Source: Hybos culiciformis (taxonomy: Eukaryota > Arthropoda > Insecta > Diptera > Hybotidae). Taken from it: 64,000 nt of DNA. The notes beneath the pieces were generated by a model that saw only the letters and a list, made by a program, of their open reading frames with translations, did not search any database and had not been told where the DNA came from. Location: NCBI GenBank assembly GCA_964007475.1, contig OZ023274.1, positions 78,813,303 through 78,877,302 of the forward strand, in the 5' to 3' direction. A program made the translations under genes and the position numbers. Each line of letters starts with the position of its first letter. The first letter of the stretch is position 1. Below are positions 43,626 through 58,300 of the stretch, in pieces.

Positions 43626-46600
43626 TGTCAAAAATTGTTTTTGTTTAACTTAATTTATAGTTTTTAAAACAATTTTTATATTTTATACTAATTTATATAA
43701 CAAGTTTCTTTATTTGTTAATTATTTATTATTAATGAATTAAATTTTTTGCTAATAGTTAAATGCAAACATTAAATTTATATTTTCCGCTAGGAAAAATA
43801 ACTATAAAAAAATTTTTAACCCATAAAAATCACAAGACAATTTTTTCTTCTTGAATGTCAGTTTTCATTATTTTTCTTTTCAATCTTTTTATGTATCTTT
43901 TAAATTTTATTCTTATATATTTTCAAATCATATTATTATGATAGTTTTTTTTAATATATTTTTACTATTATACTTATTATAGTATGTACTACAGTTCTTG
44001 CACAATACTACTACAATACTATAATTGTTATCTTCTTAGTTGTTTATATAAAATTATTATTATTATTATTATTATTATTTTTTGCAGATTTTAAGATATT
44101 CATTTTTATGATAATTTTTTATATTTTATCATAATTTTTATGGTTCTTTGATTAAATGCAGACAAAAAATGAGGAAAAAAAAAATGATGATAATTTTTTT
44201 TTATACAAATCAAAATTATTCAGATTTTATTTCGTATTTATTTATGATAAAAATATTGTACCTGAAAAACACAGTTCTAATTTGAAACATGCAATGTACC
44301 TAAACCTACACTCAATGTTAGGTTGAGAAGAATACAATGTTAAAATGTAAAATTCTACATTGGTTTTTTAAAATATATATTTTTATTATTATAATTATAT
44401 CACAGTATACTATGGTGTTTGTTTAACAATACTATAATTGTTATTCAACAGAAATATAATTATGTGTTTCATCTAAGTTGTTAATATAATTATAATTGTT
44501 TTTCAATTTTAATTTTTTGTGAGCCAAATTATTGAGAATATTATAAGTTTAATTTATGACGATTTATATTAAAGTGTATCTAAATTTTAAACAAACATGA
44601 ACGAAAAAATCTACAAAAGTTATAAGACGCAACGAACGATTCTAAATTATCAATGTTTCATAAGTACGAATATGCCAGATTATTTAATAAATTCTTTTCA
44701 TTTTCAAATTGAAGGTTAAAAATAATAATTTTTTAACACCTTTCGTGTTTTCATTGAAAAAGGGTTTTTCATATATATTTTTTTTTTTTGTAAAATTATG
44801 TTAATACTGTTAAACCAACTTGAAAAACAGCAATATTTGGGATACTATGAATATGAAACGTGATGAGATTTTTTAAACATCCAATAAAAAAATTAAATTT
44901 TTTTTTGAAAAATTCTGGGACAAAATAACTTTAACTTTTTTGATTTTCTTATTTAGGTGTAGCATTTGAATTTATATATTCTTCGATTTTGAAGCCGGAA
45001 ACATAAAGTTGATGATGTTAAACTTATCACTTTCCACACACTATTTTCATATATATAAAAATATTTTCCTCAAATGAACGACAGAGTTTTATCATTTAAT
45101 TTTATAGTTTAAATTGTGTACTTGTTATGTTCAGAAATATATCTGGATTCTGTTTCCAAAATTTCCATTATTACCAAAAGTTTAGATTTAATTTTCTTTT
45201 AAATCTTATTACAATTAAATATTTGGCCTAGAAGCTCTCTATCTATATTTTTGAGTATGTTTTTCTCAAAATCTTGTATGAGAATTTAAATCTGATAAGT
45301 TAATTTTTTGTTGAAACCATTATGTTTCCAAAGATCGTGTTAAATGTTATTTATATTTTGTAAACATTATATGGTTCTTGTAAATTTTTTTTTAAACATT
45401 ATTTACATAATCTGTTTTACAATTATATTTTATAAACGCTTTTTATACTTAGTTTAAAACATAATTTGCTGTAACATGTAGTACTTAAAAAAATAAAAAC
45501 AAAAAACAAAAATTGATTTAAAAACATAATAATATAAATTTTATTCAGAAAATAAGGATATAATGTTGTATCCGATGTAAAAACAAAAAAAATAAACATA
45601 AAAACATCCTGTGTAAGAGTGTACATATATAGTATGTATATACATTTTTAAATAGGATGTTAATCCCTTTTATAAAATATTATCCTTTTTTTTTTTTTTA
45701 ACTTTTCGTTATTTAATAATCAAGAAAAAAGGTATAATATTCAACTTATCATGTATAGCAGTTTTAGTATATGTATAATCCTTTGAAAGCTTTATGATGG
45801 ATGAATATTATGTTATTTGTCTGGGTTAATTTTTTTTTAAAGCAAACTATTGTTTACATAGTATGTTGAAATATCCAAGCTACAAAAAAATTAATTTCCT
45901 TTTTTGTTTTCTTATTGGAAAAATGTAAATAAAACTAGGGTTTTCCGGTTGATGTAAATATTATGTCAATTAAAAAAAAGTTTTATTTAAAGTTTTTTTT
46001 TTTGTGACATCTACATAGGAAGGAAAAACTACTTTATTTTATATGACAGTAAGGAATAATGGACTGATGCATTTGTATATATATCAAAAATTTTAGGTAT
46101 ACAAATTTTGTAATCTATTTAAGTGTATATATTTTCTTGATTAATAACGATTTTTTTCTGCGAGTTTTATATTATTTTATTTTTTATTTCAAAGATATTT
46201 GGATTTTACCAAAATCTTAATATTTTAGGTTTAACCCTAATTGTATGGAAACAAACATGTCGAAAAAGAAAATATATTTTATTCAAATTTATGCAAATTA
46301 AATTTTTAGAAAATGAAAAAAAAATTTCCGAGAATTTTATCATGCTGAGTTTGTAATTGAGTTGTATTTTGTAGAATTAAAAAAAAGAAAGGATTTTGAA
46401 ATTATTTAGAGATTTTTATAATAGAAGATTTCCGGAAATAAAATTTATACCTATGTAATTTGAGTTATTGGAATTACCTAAAATTAACAAATTGAATTCA
46501 GTTCATTTTTAATGAAAATTAAAAAAAAAATTATTAGATCTAATGTTAGGATTTTTGAAATCTTACAAATGCCTATTATACCCTCTACTTAATTGAGTCT

Positions 46601-49600
46601 TTTGCAATAAAAATTTTTTCTCTGATCTTATGCAAAATAAAATTTCACAATCCGAAAGAAAGACTCTCGTAAGTACATACTTAGTCTCTAAAGTACTACA
46701 TTTTTTGTTTTTTTTTGGGATTCTTTTTGTAGATTTCTTGGTGAAATCACCAAGCTATCGGTTAAAAGAAATTTTTAATTCAAATTAGAAAAAGTAAACA
46801 AAAAAAAACTAAAAAAAAAAAAAATTAAATTTAATCAATTCTAGTATTTCTTTTTCCTTTTTTATTACTTTTGATACTTAAATATTTTTAATTTTCTTTA
46901 CATTATTTTTTTTTTTTTCATTTAAATCATTTAAAATAAATTCATTAAAAATTAAAATACAAATTTAAAATTCTTTGTTTTGATTCCGTCTCAAAATAAG
47001 TAGAATGTAAGTCCTTCGACTAGTGACTCGTCTAAGACCCAATTAATTATTAATGTAAAGAGGGTATTAGATATGTATATAATATCATATAAAGTTTTTC
47101 TGAAAAAAAAAAAATTAAAGAAAATTCACAAAAATTAATTAAAAAAATTAAATTATTATTCTGAGATTTTATTTTCTTGCTAACTTTTTAATTTCCGTTC
47201 GCGTCATAAGGTATTATTCCTTTTTTTTTTTCTTATGTAAGGTATATAGAAAATCATAAAGGAAATTTGAATTAAATAAGAAAATATTGTATAAAATATT
47301 GATTTTTTATATAGAAACTCAATTAATTTTTCCTACTGTGCAAGGTTTCACTCAATTAAATATTTCCTGTTTTCTTAAAAAGATCTGTTTTAAAATCAAT
47401 TAATTAAAATAAAATGTAATTATTATCGAAGCACTTGTATAGTTTTGTTATCTAGTAAAACGCAGTATTTGGGGCTAATTAATCATACGTTTGAATTACT
47501 CCGTAGGTTTATTGGAAAAAATATTAAGTTTTAATTAAATAAATGAGTTATTAAAAAATAATAATAATATTATAAGCTTAAATTGCATCCCATATATTTC
47601 TTCTAAAGAACTTAAGGTTGTCAAAAGTTCTTTAAAATCAAAATAAAAATCTTTGCGCTGAACTTCTCATTTAAAATTTTATATATTTATAATTTAAAAG
47701 GTTGTATAAATTTAGAATAAAAAAAACTTAGATTTAAACGTATTAAATTTGATTTCATTTATTAGGAATTTTGTTAAAGAGCATTACTTTCGCATACACA
47801 CATTATTATTTATATTATAATGTAATATTATTCGAAATCAAATTTCATCAAAATCAAAAAGTTAAATATAACGTCAAAGAAAATGAAAAAAATAAAGAAA
47901 AATTATATTTAGTTGAATTAATCTATACGTTACATATATTATATTTATTGAATTATTTGAAGTGAAAATCTGCAACCAAGAAGAAAGTTTTTGAAAAGAT
48001 TTTCCATTTTCCATACAAACATATTATGTTTGATTCATACATTAATGTGATTAATGTGAATTGTAGACTTACATCTACATTCATATTACTTATTGCAGGA
48101 ATAACTTTTTTTCTATTTAAAAATGTAGCGTTTATGATTTTGCTAGTAGCTATTTATAAAATTTTGATATTCAAAAAAAATCTTTCCGCCTTGATTATTG
48201 AGAAACTTTGCGCAGAATTTAACATTATTTTTTCTAGCACTTATTGCACTAACAGAAATATAATAAAACATAATTATGATTTTTCAAATAATCTATACTA
48301 CAACAGTCAAACAAAAACTAAATAAATTAAAATAAATTAAATATTTTAAAATATTATTTATTTTGATTTAAAAAAAAAGTTAGATGAGTATCTAGTTAAA
48401 TGATCACAATAATATACAACAAAATTAGTTGTATCCATATACACAAGCTGTGTCCTAGCCTGGCAGAATAAATCGGACTGGCAGACTATAACTTTCACAT
48501 AAGCAAACTATAACAAAATAAAAATCATTAATTCATTCCAGTGAAATATAGTATAGAAAATTTAACACTTTGTAAATAAGCGGGCTCCGATCGATCAACT
48601 GAATAATAAATTTCTTTAAAATCTAAAATCAGAAATTCATTTAGTTTCAAATGATTAAACATTCTCGCAACAAATAAATAAATAAATAAATAATAAAATT
48701 TTCCTTCAGAAGTTGGAAACGGATTTAGTTTTACATGAAAAAAAAAAATCAAAACATTTAAATATCATCTTCAACTTTTATGGAAATGATTAAATATTTT
48801 TCTTCAGTTTTTAGGAATATTCAAATCATGTTCTGCACTACCTATTTTATTACATCTAAACCTTTTTCCTTTAGCGTTGCAGAAAATTTTACACAAACAT
48901 GAAAAGATTAAGATTTTTTTTTTTATAACTGAGCTTTTAACGTCACATTAGATTCAGTAAAAACCGTGAAATGGTTATGATTTCATTTTTATGAATTATT
49001 ATGATTTAATAATAATAAAAAAAAAATAAAAGTTTTTTACTTTTAAATTAAATTTTGTTATTCAATAAAAATAATGCTATTTTATTATGAGTTTTATTTT
49101 TTCAAAATGAAAATATTATATACATATTTTTATGTGTTTTTTTATTTAATATATTATTTTCATTATTATTGTTACAAAAGTAAAAAAAAACATATATATT
49201 TTTTTTATTCTTTTGATAATTTATTCAGATTTCTTTCTGATGTGAAGTGTTCTTGTTTCTTTAGAAAAAGGAAAATGTTTTTCATAATAGATTTTCTTTA
49301 AAAAAAAAAGGATATCTAGATATCAAAATCATACTTAAAAAAAAAAAGTTATTATTAGTAGCTAGCTGCTTTCAAATCCCACCAAAATCCAAGCAATAAA
49401 TTTGTGAATAATTTTTCGACCAAGAATATCTTATATATTAGGCCGGCTGTTTAAATAAGCATATATATAGTTAAAATTTTATTTTGATAAGGTTTGAATG
49501 TAAAATACATAGAAATATGCCAAATAAAGTATATAACAAACATTTACAGAGCGTTAATTCTTTTCGTTTTTTTTTTACATAAATAAATAAAATAAATAAA

Positions 49601-50315
49601 ATACTCATACAAAATGTAAGATACATAATACTTTGTATTTTAATTAATGAGTAACTTTTTGATTTTCTCTGCATTTAATACATATAAATTCTCAGATTAA
49701 TGTTTGCGTAATTTCTAACTCCTTTGGGCTTTAAGATTCACATTTTATAACTTTTTTTTTTTAATTGAAATCCACTGAGATTAATTAAGTTTTGCGGCAA
49801 TGAAAGATTTTGTAATTTTTTTTTTGTATATACCTATAATAATTATTTGTAAATGTTTCCTTATATATTTTCAAAATAATTATTATTTTTTATGAATTCA
49901 ATACTTTAATTGTAAATATACAAATGTACATTAAAATTAAATGATTCAAAGGTGAAGATAGATTTTGAAAATTTTTATATTTTACAACCCTAACATTCCC
50001 CTGATACTTTAGATAGAGAGATGAAGATACAAACATAATTTTTTTTTTAAGATTAATTGATTTACAATAATATCTAGGTAGAAAAATAATAATAAATTTT
50101 GTTTTTTTTTTTTTTAAATTGATTACTTCTTCATAATTTCTGTCAGTGCGATCCAGTAGGGAATAAAATTAATAAATTTAAAATTATTTTCTTTTTTTGG
50201 AATTTTGGTATAATATTATTATGATATTCCTTTTGTATTCCGTATTAAAAAGAATTAATTCTACTGTATTACGTAAACGCTGAAAAATAGATAAACTGCC
50301 GCAGTTATAATTTCT
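43626..50315. other. AT-rich non-coding stretch upstream of the Ras-like gene
   Basis: No exon or RNA gene supported. It holds an (ATT)9 microsatellite (44053-44079) and an AAAT tract near 48672-48692. It could contain 5'UTR exons of the Ras-like gene, which cannot be told from sequence alone. Confidence 0.5.
44053..44079. repeat. (ATT)9 microsatellite
   Basis: Nine uninterrupted ATT units. Confidence 0.9.
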
Positions 50316-50736
50316 GCACTGAAAAAACAGATAGCTGAGGCAGAAAATATTGCAATTTTAGTTATAACTTTATAGCTGATTCTTATAGATAAATTTGAAT
50401 ATTTATAATTATGAATATTTATGTTAAAACGAACTAGTAGATGACTGAACTAATTATTTTTTTATAGCAAAGCAAGAATAACTCAAACTTTTTCTTTTTG
50501 AATATATCTATTCATATGACTACTGCAATATCCGATATAAAAATTTCAGAAATTTATGCTGTACAAAAAATATTTTTTGTCATTTATTCTTCGCAAGAAA
50601 AAAGATTAAAAACTATAATTTTGGTGCAGCAACTTTTGCTATGCAATTCATTTGCTATAAATTTTTTGAACAAATATTGCTAGAAATTTCTGCTCGATTT
50701 TATAGCTAATTTTCTATCCAGTACTTTTTTTCAGTG
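50316..50736. mobile_element. Candidate MITE, about 420 bp
   Basis: The left end CACTGAAAAAACAG (50317) and right end TTTTTTTCAGTG (to about 50736) form an 11-bp terminal inverted repeat. Inner TATAGC/GCTATA and AGAAAAT motifs are mirrored loosely. It has no coding frame. Related CAGTG/CACTG-ended fragments lie at 51655-51760, with a tandem CTAATTGCATAG. Confidence 0.4.
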
Positions 50737-53569
50737 TATTTATTATGACTTTTATAGCAATTTCAGTCTTTATGGCTATATGGCTGAAATCATATTCAGT
50801 GGAAATATTAGAAAAAAGTTTTAATTTCATTAAAAATTTGATAAGTGTAATACTTTCAAAGATATAACATGTACAATCGAAAATCTACTTCAAAACACTA
50901 GCTTGGGGGTGAGTGATTTTTCATATATTTCGTTTATTCGGAACTAGTCATAATTTTCCATTTTCGTATTCTTAAAAAAAAAAAAATTTATAAAATCGAT
51001 AAAGGATAAAACATATTAACAAAATTATATAAAAAAAAAACTTTCTAAATTAATGTTAAAGTTAATTTTCGCTTTTATTTTTAAAAAAAAATTTTCCCAA
51101 AAAAAATATTGTTATTTTTTGTTATTGAAATAAATTTTATTTTTATTAATAAATTATGCATATTTCACTTTTACCGGCATAACAAAACAAACACAAACAA
51201 TTTATAACTTTTTGATATACAAAACTGAACTGTCTTTATTTTTTTTATGCTCAATTTGTTACTGTCACAATATTTTGTATGACTTCAAATTCTTCCTAAC
51301 CACTTTTTATTTTGCATAAAATTTATACAAATTTTAAGATGAAACTAAATTCCAAAATTGAAAAGAATTTTAACTTCACACAAGATAAAAAGAAAACAAC
51401 TTTTTGAATTATACGATTTATTGTAAAAGCTTAATTTAATTTCGAAAAAAAAAAAAAAAAAATAGAATAAGCTTTAAACTTTCAAAGAGAATATCTTTTT
51501 ATAAAATTGATAATAAGAAAAAAAGGAAATAACATAAAAAGAAACATAGAAAAATTGTTTTTATAATGTGCAAAGAAAAAACTTTGAACATATTTTGTAA
51601 CGAAAGAAAATATGTCCAAAATTAAATTTAAAGATATAATGAGATAAATCTAATTCAGTGTCATTGAGACAAGCAGCGAGTTAGACGGCTAATTGCATAG
51701 CTAATTGCATAGAAATGCAAGTGTAACTATAGCAATTTAATTATATGCACTGAAATATGGATAGCGGTAGCTATATTTTTTGTATATTTTTTCCTATGCA
51801 TATAGTTCAAATCGAACTAATGTTCCACAAACATTGTAAATTAGATTTGATATAAGAGTTTATAATCTTCTTGTTTTATTATTTTAGAATGTTAAATATA
51901 TAATAACGATACTAGTTGGAAAAATCAAGAGTCACTTCACTATCAAAAATTATAGTTGAACGTCTAGGTCTAATAAAGAATAATGTTGGTATAGTTATTC
52001 TATTCTATTGTAAAAGAATTAAAGCGAATAGTTTTTTTAAGAATACAGAAAGAACGGCGACATATTAAATTTAATAATACAAAATTTTTATTCTCAAATA
52101 ATTAAATCAAAAAATTCTATGCTCTTCATTAAGTATATACCTAGTTAAAAAAAAATTCAGAGCATTTTACTAATCCGATAATTATTTTCGCTTTTTCAAT
52201 GCAATTTCAGTCCATTGACACCACATTCCATAAAGTTGTAGGCATTAAACTTGTGGTTTTTTTTTTAAAGTAAAAATATACAAACTTAATTCAATTTTCG
52301 AACTTTGTTTTAAGAGAAAATCAAGTGAAAATAATAAGAACTATATTAAGAATTCTCAAAAAGATAAATAAAATAAATAAAGCTTAATATTTTTGTTTAT
52401 AACTTACTTTTGTTTTTAGAAGTTATTATTTACTATGATTTTTATACCAAAAAAAGAATTTAAAAAAATAAAAACGTTATGAAATAAAATTCCCAGACAC
52501 AATAAATAATTAATTAATAATTGAAATATAAAAAAAAAAAATTTTTTAATAAAATTATATAAAATGAAACCACATACTATTAACTTAAAATAAAAATAAT
52601 TCAATTAAATATATCACATTTTGGCATGTTGATGGTTTTTATTTTAATTTATTTTTTTTTATGATTAAAAAAAAAAAACACAATTTCCTTTTAAAATCAT
52701 GAAAACACAAAGATATCATTAAAGGATAATTGAGTTATTACATATAATTTATTTTTTATTTTTTTTTATTGAAAAAGGACTCCTATATAGTTCGATAAAC
52801 AATTTTGTCTTCTTTATAATGTGCGGTTTAATGTTTATTTTGACTTGTAACCTTGTCAAAAATAAATTTCATGAACAAAAAAATATACGATTTATGTATT
52901 TGAGAAGGAGACTTTTTGATTAAGAGGATATTTAATTTTTATTTGGTCTTTATTTATTTAATTTGTATATATATGTTATAGATTTCGATAATCCCAGTCA
53001 AAAACGAAGTGACTTCTTAATGAATTTAAAAACTTTGGAGAAAAAGATTCGTTTCTTATGTTTCTATGGAAGGAACGATGTTTTTGGAAATGTTATTATA
53101 TTTTTTTAAAATAAACTATCGAAAAGGATTTAATATTAAAACATAATACATTGTACAATCGTACAATGTCGTTATTGAATGGAAGTAAGTTTAATAATGT
53201 GTTGTATAATAAGTTTCAGGCATAATGTAGGAGTGTTTGGACAAAAATCAAAAATTTATAGGCGGGTAGTCATAAATTTTAACTATATGATTGTATGCGG
53301 AAAATAAATTTCTTTAGTTTTTCAGAAAATTTGTCCTCTATATGTTATTCATAGAATTATTTATTTTAAAGGTTAGCAAAGTCTTCAACAAACTTTCATG
53401 TATGTTTGTCATAAAAAATTGTATAGTGAAATATGTAATATACTGTAATAATAAATTTGAAAAAAATTGGCATAAATAAATTTGTAATTTAATCTTTTAT
53501 ATTATTTTCCAAATAATATAATTAGTTAAGGAAATATTAAGTAATTATGGTTTTAGCTTTTTAGCCCCC
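50737..53569. other. AT-rich non-coding stretch
   Basis: No gene supported. It contains possible MITE relics at 51655-51760 and many A or T homopolymers. Confidence 0.5.
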
Positions 53570-53990
53570 TCTCCATCAAAAATAAAAAACCGGACTATAT
53601 GTCTTCATTAAATGTCTGTCCGTCCGTTCACGACTAAAATACTCATAACTTTTGACCCATTCGATTTTCATGTTTCCTCAACTCGAAAAAAATTTATATT
53701 TGAAGTTAGAGGCTCTCAACGAGCAAAAGGTCTAACTAATTTTCATATAAATTTTTTAAAAATTTTAAACTTAATAAAAGTTTAAATGAATTCTGATTGA
53801 AATAAGTGTGTGGATGGATAGATGTCGATTAGCGGAACTAAGAAAAATGTTTAGAACCCAAAGACACGGACTAGAGTTTGGATTTTTATGAAAATTTATA
53901 TATTTGTGCATATGACTATATTAAAAAATATGCTTACTATTGCGGTGTCTTAAAATTTAAGTATCCTTAATCGAAATCCTGAAAACGGGT
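53570..53990. repeat. Probable interspersed-repeat fragment
   Basis: Contains GTCTGTCCGTCCGTTC and the phrase-like string CATAACTTTTGACCCATTCG, then GAGGCTCTCAACGAGCAAAAG. This is composition unlike the AT-rich surroundings and is of a type often seen in insect transposon relics. No terminal repeats were found. Confidence 0.3.
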
Positions 53991-55291
53991 CCCACTTTTC
54001 ATTTATGAGATAATGTTCTACATTTTTTGATTATATATTAAAGCTTAAATTAACATGATCTATTTATCCTTTCCGTAATACTTAATATAAAACTTTAAAA
54101 ATAATGAAATTAAATAAAGCAGATTGATTATATTTTTCCTTTCATCCATATGTGCACAAAATTTTCTTATTTTTTATTTTCTTATTAAAATTTAAAAAAT
54201 AAAAAAATATTGATCGTTTTGATTTCTGTTTTTCATTTGAAATTATTATTCCAAGGAAGCTAAAGTTTTTGAGAATAAAAAAAAAAGGTTAAAATCTCAA
54301 TATTTTTCTTGGAATAATATTAACATCAATCCGCTTTGGTGTCAAAACTGAAACATTAGATTCACTTCATTAAATTAGAAAAAATTTGAAAATTTTACTT
54401 CTTAAATTCTTAAATTCAAAAAAAAAAACATTTAATACATGAATGTATAATGTTACGTTGTTGAAGTGTACATACTATAAATAAATATTATGGTTTTTTA
54501 TTAGTTTATACCAACTAAACATCATAAAAGAAAATTTAATGCTTCTTCAAACTCAAATGAAAATTGGATATTATGAAAATAGGGAATCTATATAATTTGT
54601 ATATTTATAGATAATAAAAAATTCCTACAACTTAGAAATAAATTTTTATTATTTATTAAATAAACTTCTTTTATTACAAAATAATACCATAGTATTGAGT
54701 ATAGATAAAGTAATAAAATTTAGATTGTCTCATTTTTTATTTTATTTTTTTGTTATTTGAGCTTCCCAACAGTGTTTTTCAAGTAAAAGTTACTTATAGT
54801 TTTTCCAACAATAAAGCAATAAAACACTATAATGAGCCCGGTGAGGAATTAGAAACGATACAAAGAAAAAAATTTGTATTTTTCCTAATATCGAATGTCG
54901 AATGTGAAGTAATGAAATATTAACTTAATATTTTTCATGGATAGGTGTCTTGTAGATTTAGAAAATTATTATTATCTCGTTTTTTTTATCGATAGTAGAC
55001 TGAAAATCAATATTAAATTCATTATTGATAATTTTATAAGATATTTATTGATTCACTCAATCATAAAAAATAAAACTTTTTAGAGTTTACTTATTGTGAA
55101 AAATTATTCGCAGAGAAGAAATATTTAATTTTTGTATATTTAGGATATCTAGTGAAGGACAACATTATTGTCTATGAAATTCTCGGAATATTGATAAGTC
55201 GGATCCCACTCATAATGCATGTTTGTATTATGTATAATTTTGTACGTACATTGTAGTACATATATTTGAATGACCTCACAACATATTTTTT
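53991..55291. other. AT-rich non-coding stretch
   Basis: No gene. The only structure noted is a weak 16-bp inverted repeat (ATTATTCCAAGGAA / TTCTTGGAATAAT) at about 54243-54320. Confidence 0.4.
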
Positions 55292-55324
55292 GTACATATT
55301 TTTGTACATATTTTTGTACATATT
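55292..55324. repeat. 12-bp minisatellite, about 2.8 copies
   Basis: Units of GTACATATTTTT in tandem. The apparent KYVQKYVQ peptide on the minus strand is a by-product. Confidence 0.8.
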
Positions 55325-58300
55325 GATGACCTAAAAAAAATATGCTCATAAATTTATTGCCAATTTTTAAAACCTACAATTTATAAGAAATACGTTACTA
55401 TAATTTGAAAACTTTTAAATTATTTATAAAAGAAAGATTTACAACTTGGAAAAAAAAACAAGATTTTGTTAGTATGTCTTTATTATCTTTGCGAACTAAG
55501 CAGAATTTCAACGTGTCAACCTAACGCTAGTTTAAATTAGCAAAATAAAATTAGGTTCAATCGGGTTCGATTTAAATCTTCCATTCGATATTTTACAATT
55601 GGCAATAACTTTTACCCTTCTTTCAAACTAATTTTACAATAACATTAAGAAGCATATACTTAGCATACTGGTAGTTTGGGAAAAATAAATATTTCCGAAG
55701 ATTTTTATACAAAAAAAACCCTATTTAAGAAACTTTAAAATCATTTAAAAATAATAGCATAATAATTTTCCATTTAAATGTTTCATGCTGTAAGTTTGTA
55801 ATAAATTTTTAATAGTATAACGCTCTTTATTAAATATAATATATATAGTATATAGTGCGAGATATAACGTAGATATAATTATAAAAATGTAAATAATTGA
55901 ATAAGCTTGATTTTATATAATTTTATTATTATTGTTCATAATTATTATCGAAAGGATTAAAAGGAATATAAAATTTTGTGGCGAGAAACTTTATGAGACG
56001 AAAACTATGACAATAAAATTTCTTGTTAATCCTTTAAATTGCCATTTTTCGTAATCCTTTTAAATTACTTCTTTTTTTTTTGTCGTAATTATTATAATAA
56101 TATTTCGGAATGGGATTTATGAATTTCAGAATGGACGACTAATGCAATTATTTTCTGTAAAAGTTTTAATTTCGTTTTAGATGGTGATGAGAAAATATTA
56201 ATATAAAAAAAAATTATATAAAAATGTTACAATTAGTTCATTGTCTGTAAAAATTATTTATTTGTACTTCAAATTATCTCTGAAATTCATATAATGCTTC
56301 AGATTAAACATATTATATTCATTAATCTGAAATTTTCAATTTCAGAAAAATAATTTTAGTAAATATAATCTATAATCTGCCACAGATTTATCTTCTATCT
56401 TAGTTTCATTAATTTTTGCCTTATAGTTTAACAAGAGATGAAATGGATCAAAGATATAATCATCGCAAGAACATTTAAATTAATTTTGACATGAAATTCA
56501 ATTGTTGTGAAAATGACGACCATCTTGAAGTTTTCTTTAGAAATTTTACCATTTTTCTACTCTACTTTATATAGTACAATATACTATATTATAAAATACA
56601 ATCCTTAACTAGTTTAAAATTCAAATAATTTAAGACAGTATCTTTAATTAAATTGCTCGCTTTTAAATGTGGCTATCAAATAAAGTTAAAATTGTACTAA
56701 TAAATAAAGTAAAAAAATAGTATATATTTTCATTTAAATTGGTGGTAATAAAAACCAATTTTGTTTTTTTAAATACATTTCATGACATTTAAAAAAAAAA
56801 TTTTATTTCAAAATCGTGCACAAACTAATCGCAATTATATTGTCCAGGACAAAAAAAAAAATTAAATAAAATAAATATACAATGGAAAATTCAGAGGAAT
56901 AATAAAATTGTAATAGAAGATATACAATTTGAAAATGTCTGCAAACATTTTCTTGGGTCGCCAAAATCGTTTTAAATTTATGTAATTTATTCCAAGTAGA
57001 TAAAATTTTATTTAAATTTCAATAAAATGATCTTTTAAATACATATTTCTGTTTTATTTATTTATATATTTATATTTTTTTTCAAATAGAGATTTTTTTT
57101 TTAATGTCAGAAATCACGTTTAAATATTTTGAATTTTTTATAAAATGAACAAAATTTATAAAATAAATTTTTATATAAATAAAAAAAAAATTATATTAAT
57201 TTTTATCGCCGCGTATTATAAGAAATATAAACTGAAACTTTTGTGTTGAAGTTTCCAATCATTTTAAACTCTGAAACGACCACGAAAAGCTGTGTTCCAA
57301 TCATAATGTGCATTGATGGAATTTTAATCTGCAGGACGACAGGTTTCAAAATTTTAGAAAAATCTATATTAAAGACTTTAAGAGTATACAATATTTATTT
57401 GAAGATTACAGACTGTAATATTATATAATAGTAAAGGCAACCATATTTATCCGATAGTGTTTATCTTGATAGACGTTGTATGCACATATAATATTTTTGA
57501 ATGTATGAATAATCGATAAAAATCCTTATTAACTTAAAATATTATAATGTACATTTGAAATTTCAAAATATAGCATATATTGTGGAACTTTGAACAAAAT
57601 ACACAATTCGGACAAAATTTTTTCCAGCTTTAGGCAATGCAGATCAATTATAATAAAATTACTTAATTTAATAAGTAATAAAGAATAAATATCAATTTTA
57701 TATGGATTTAGGTTCATTGTTTGTTAAATGATTATATATATTATTATTTTTTTGAAAATTCAGTTTAAGGGGATTAATAATCTTAACATCCTTTTTTTTT
57801 CTTAAACAAAAAAAAAAACAAATAAAAAAAATAGCTTACATCATAAAAAAGAAAAAAATTATGTTATCCTCAAATGTACCCTTCACATCATAAAATTAAA
57901 CCTATTTAGGGATATAAATTTCATGAATTGTTTTTATAAGAAAAAAAAAAAAATAAAAATAAAAATAAAATAAATAACTTTATTATAAAGTAAGAGATTT
58001 TCAAAACTTGAATAAATGTAGTTAACACAGACAAAATTATTTCCATATTAATTCGTATAAAAATATTTTCTTTGTGGATTTAAAAGCTTTTCGCGTTAAT
58101 TTCATACTGATATATTATATTTATGTTGGATTTAATTTTAAGCGCTAAGAGTATTTAATTGACATGATGATTACTTTGTAATATAGGAGGTTGTCAGACT
58201 GAGGTTTTTTTTTTTGATTATATTATCATTTTAGAACCGACATGACACTCTCTTCATTTTTATAACAAATAAGTTTTTTTCCATTATGTCCGAAATAATT

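Noticed and set aside
48026..48325. 99-codon plus-strand frame with a hydrophobic segment
   Set aside because: It is the longest frame in the distal region, but one frame of this length is near chance expectation in about 64 kb of such AT-rich DNA. It resembles no family and has no splice or promoter support.
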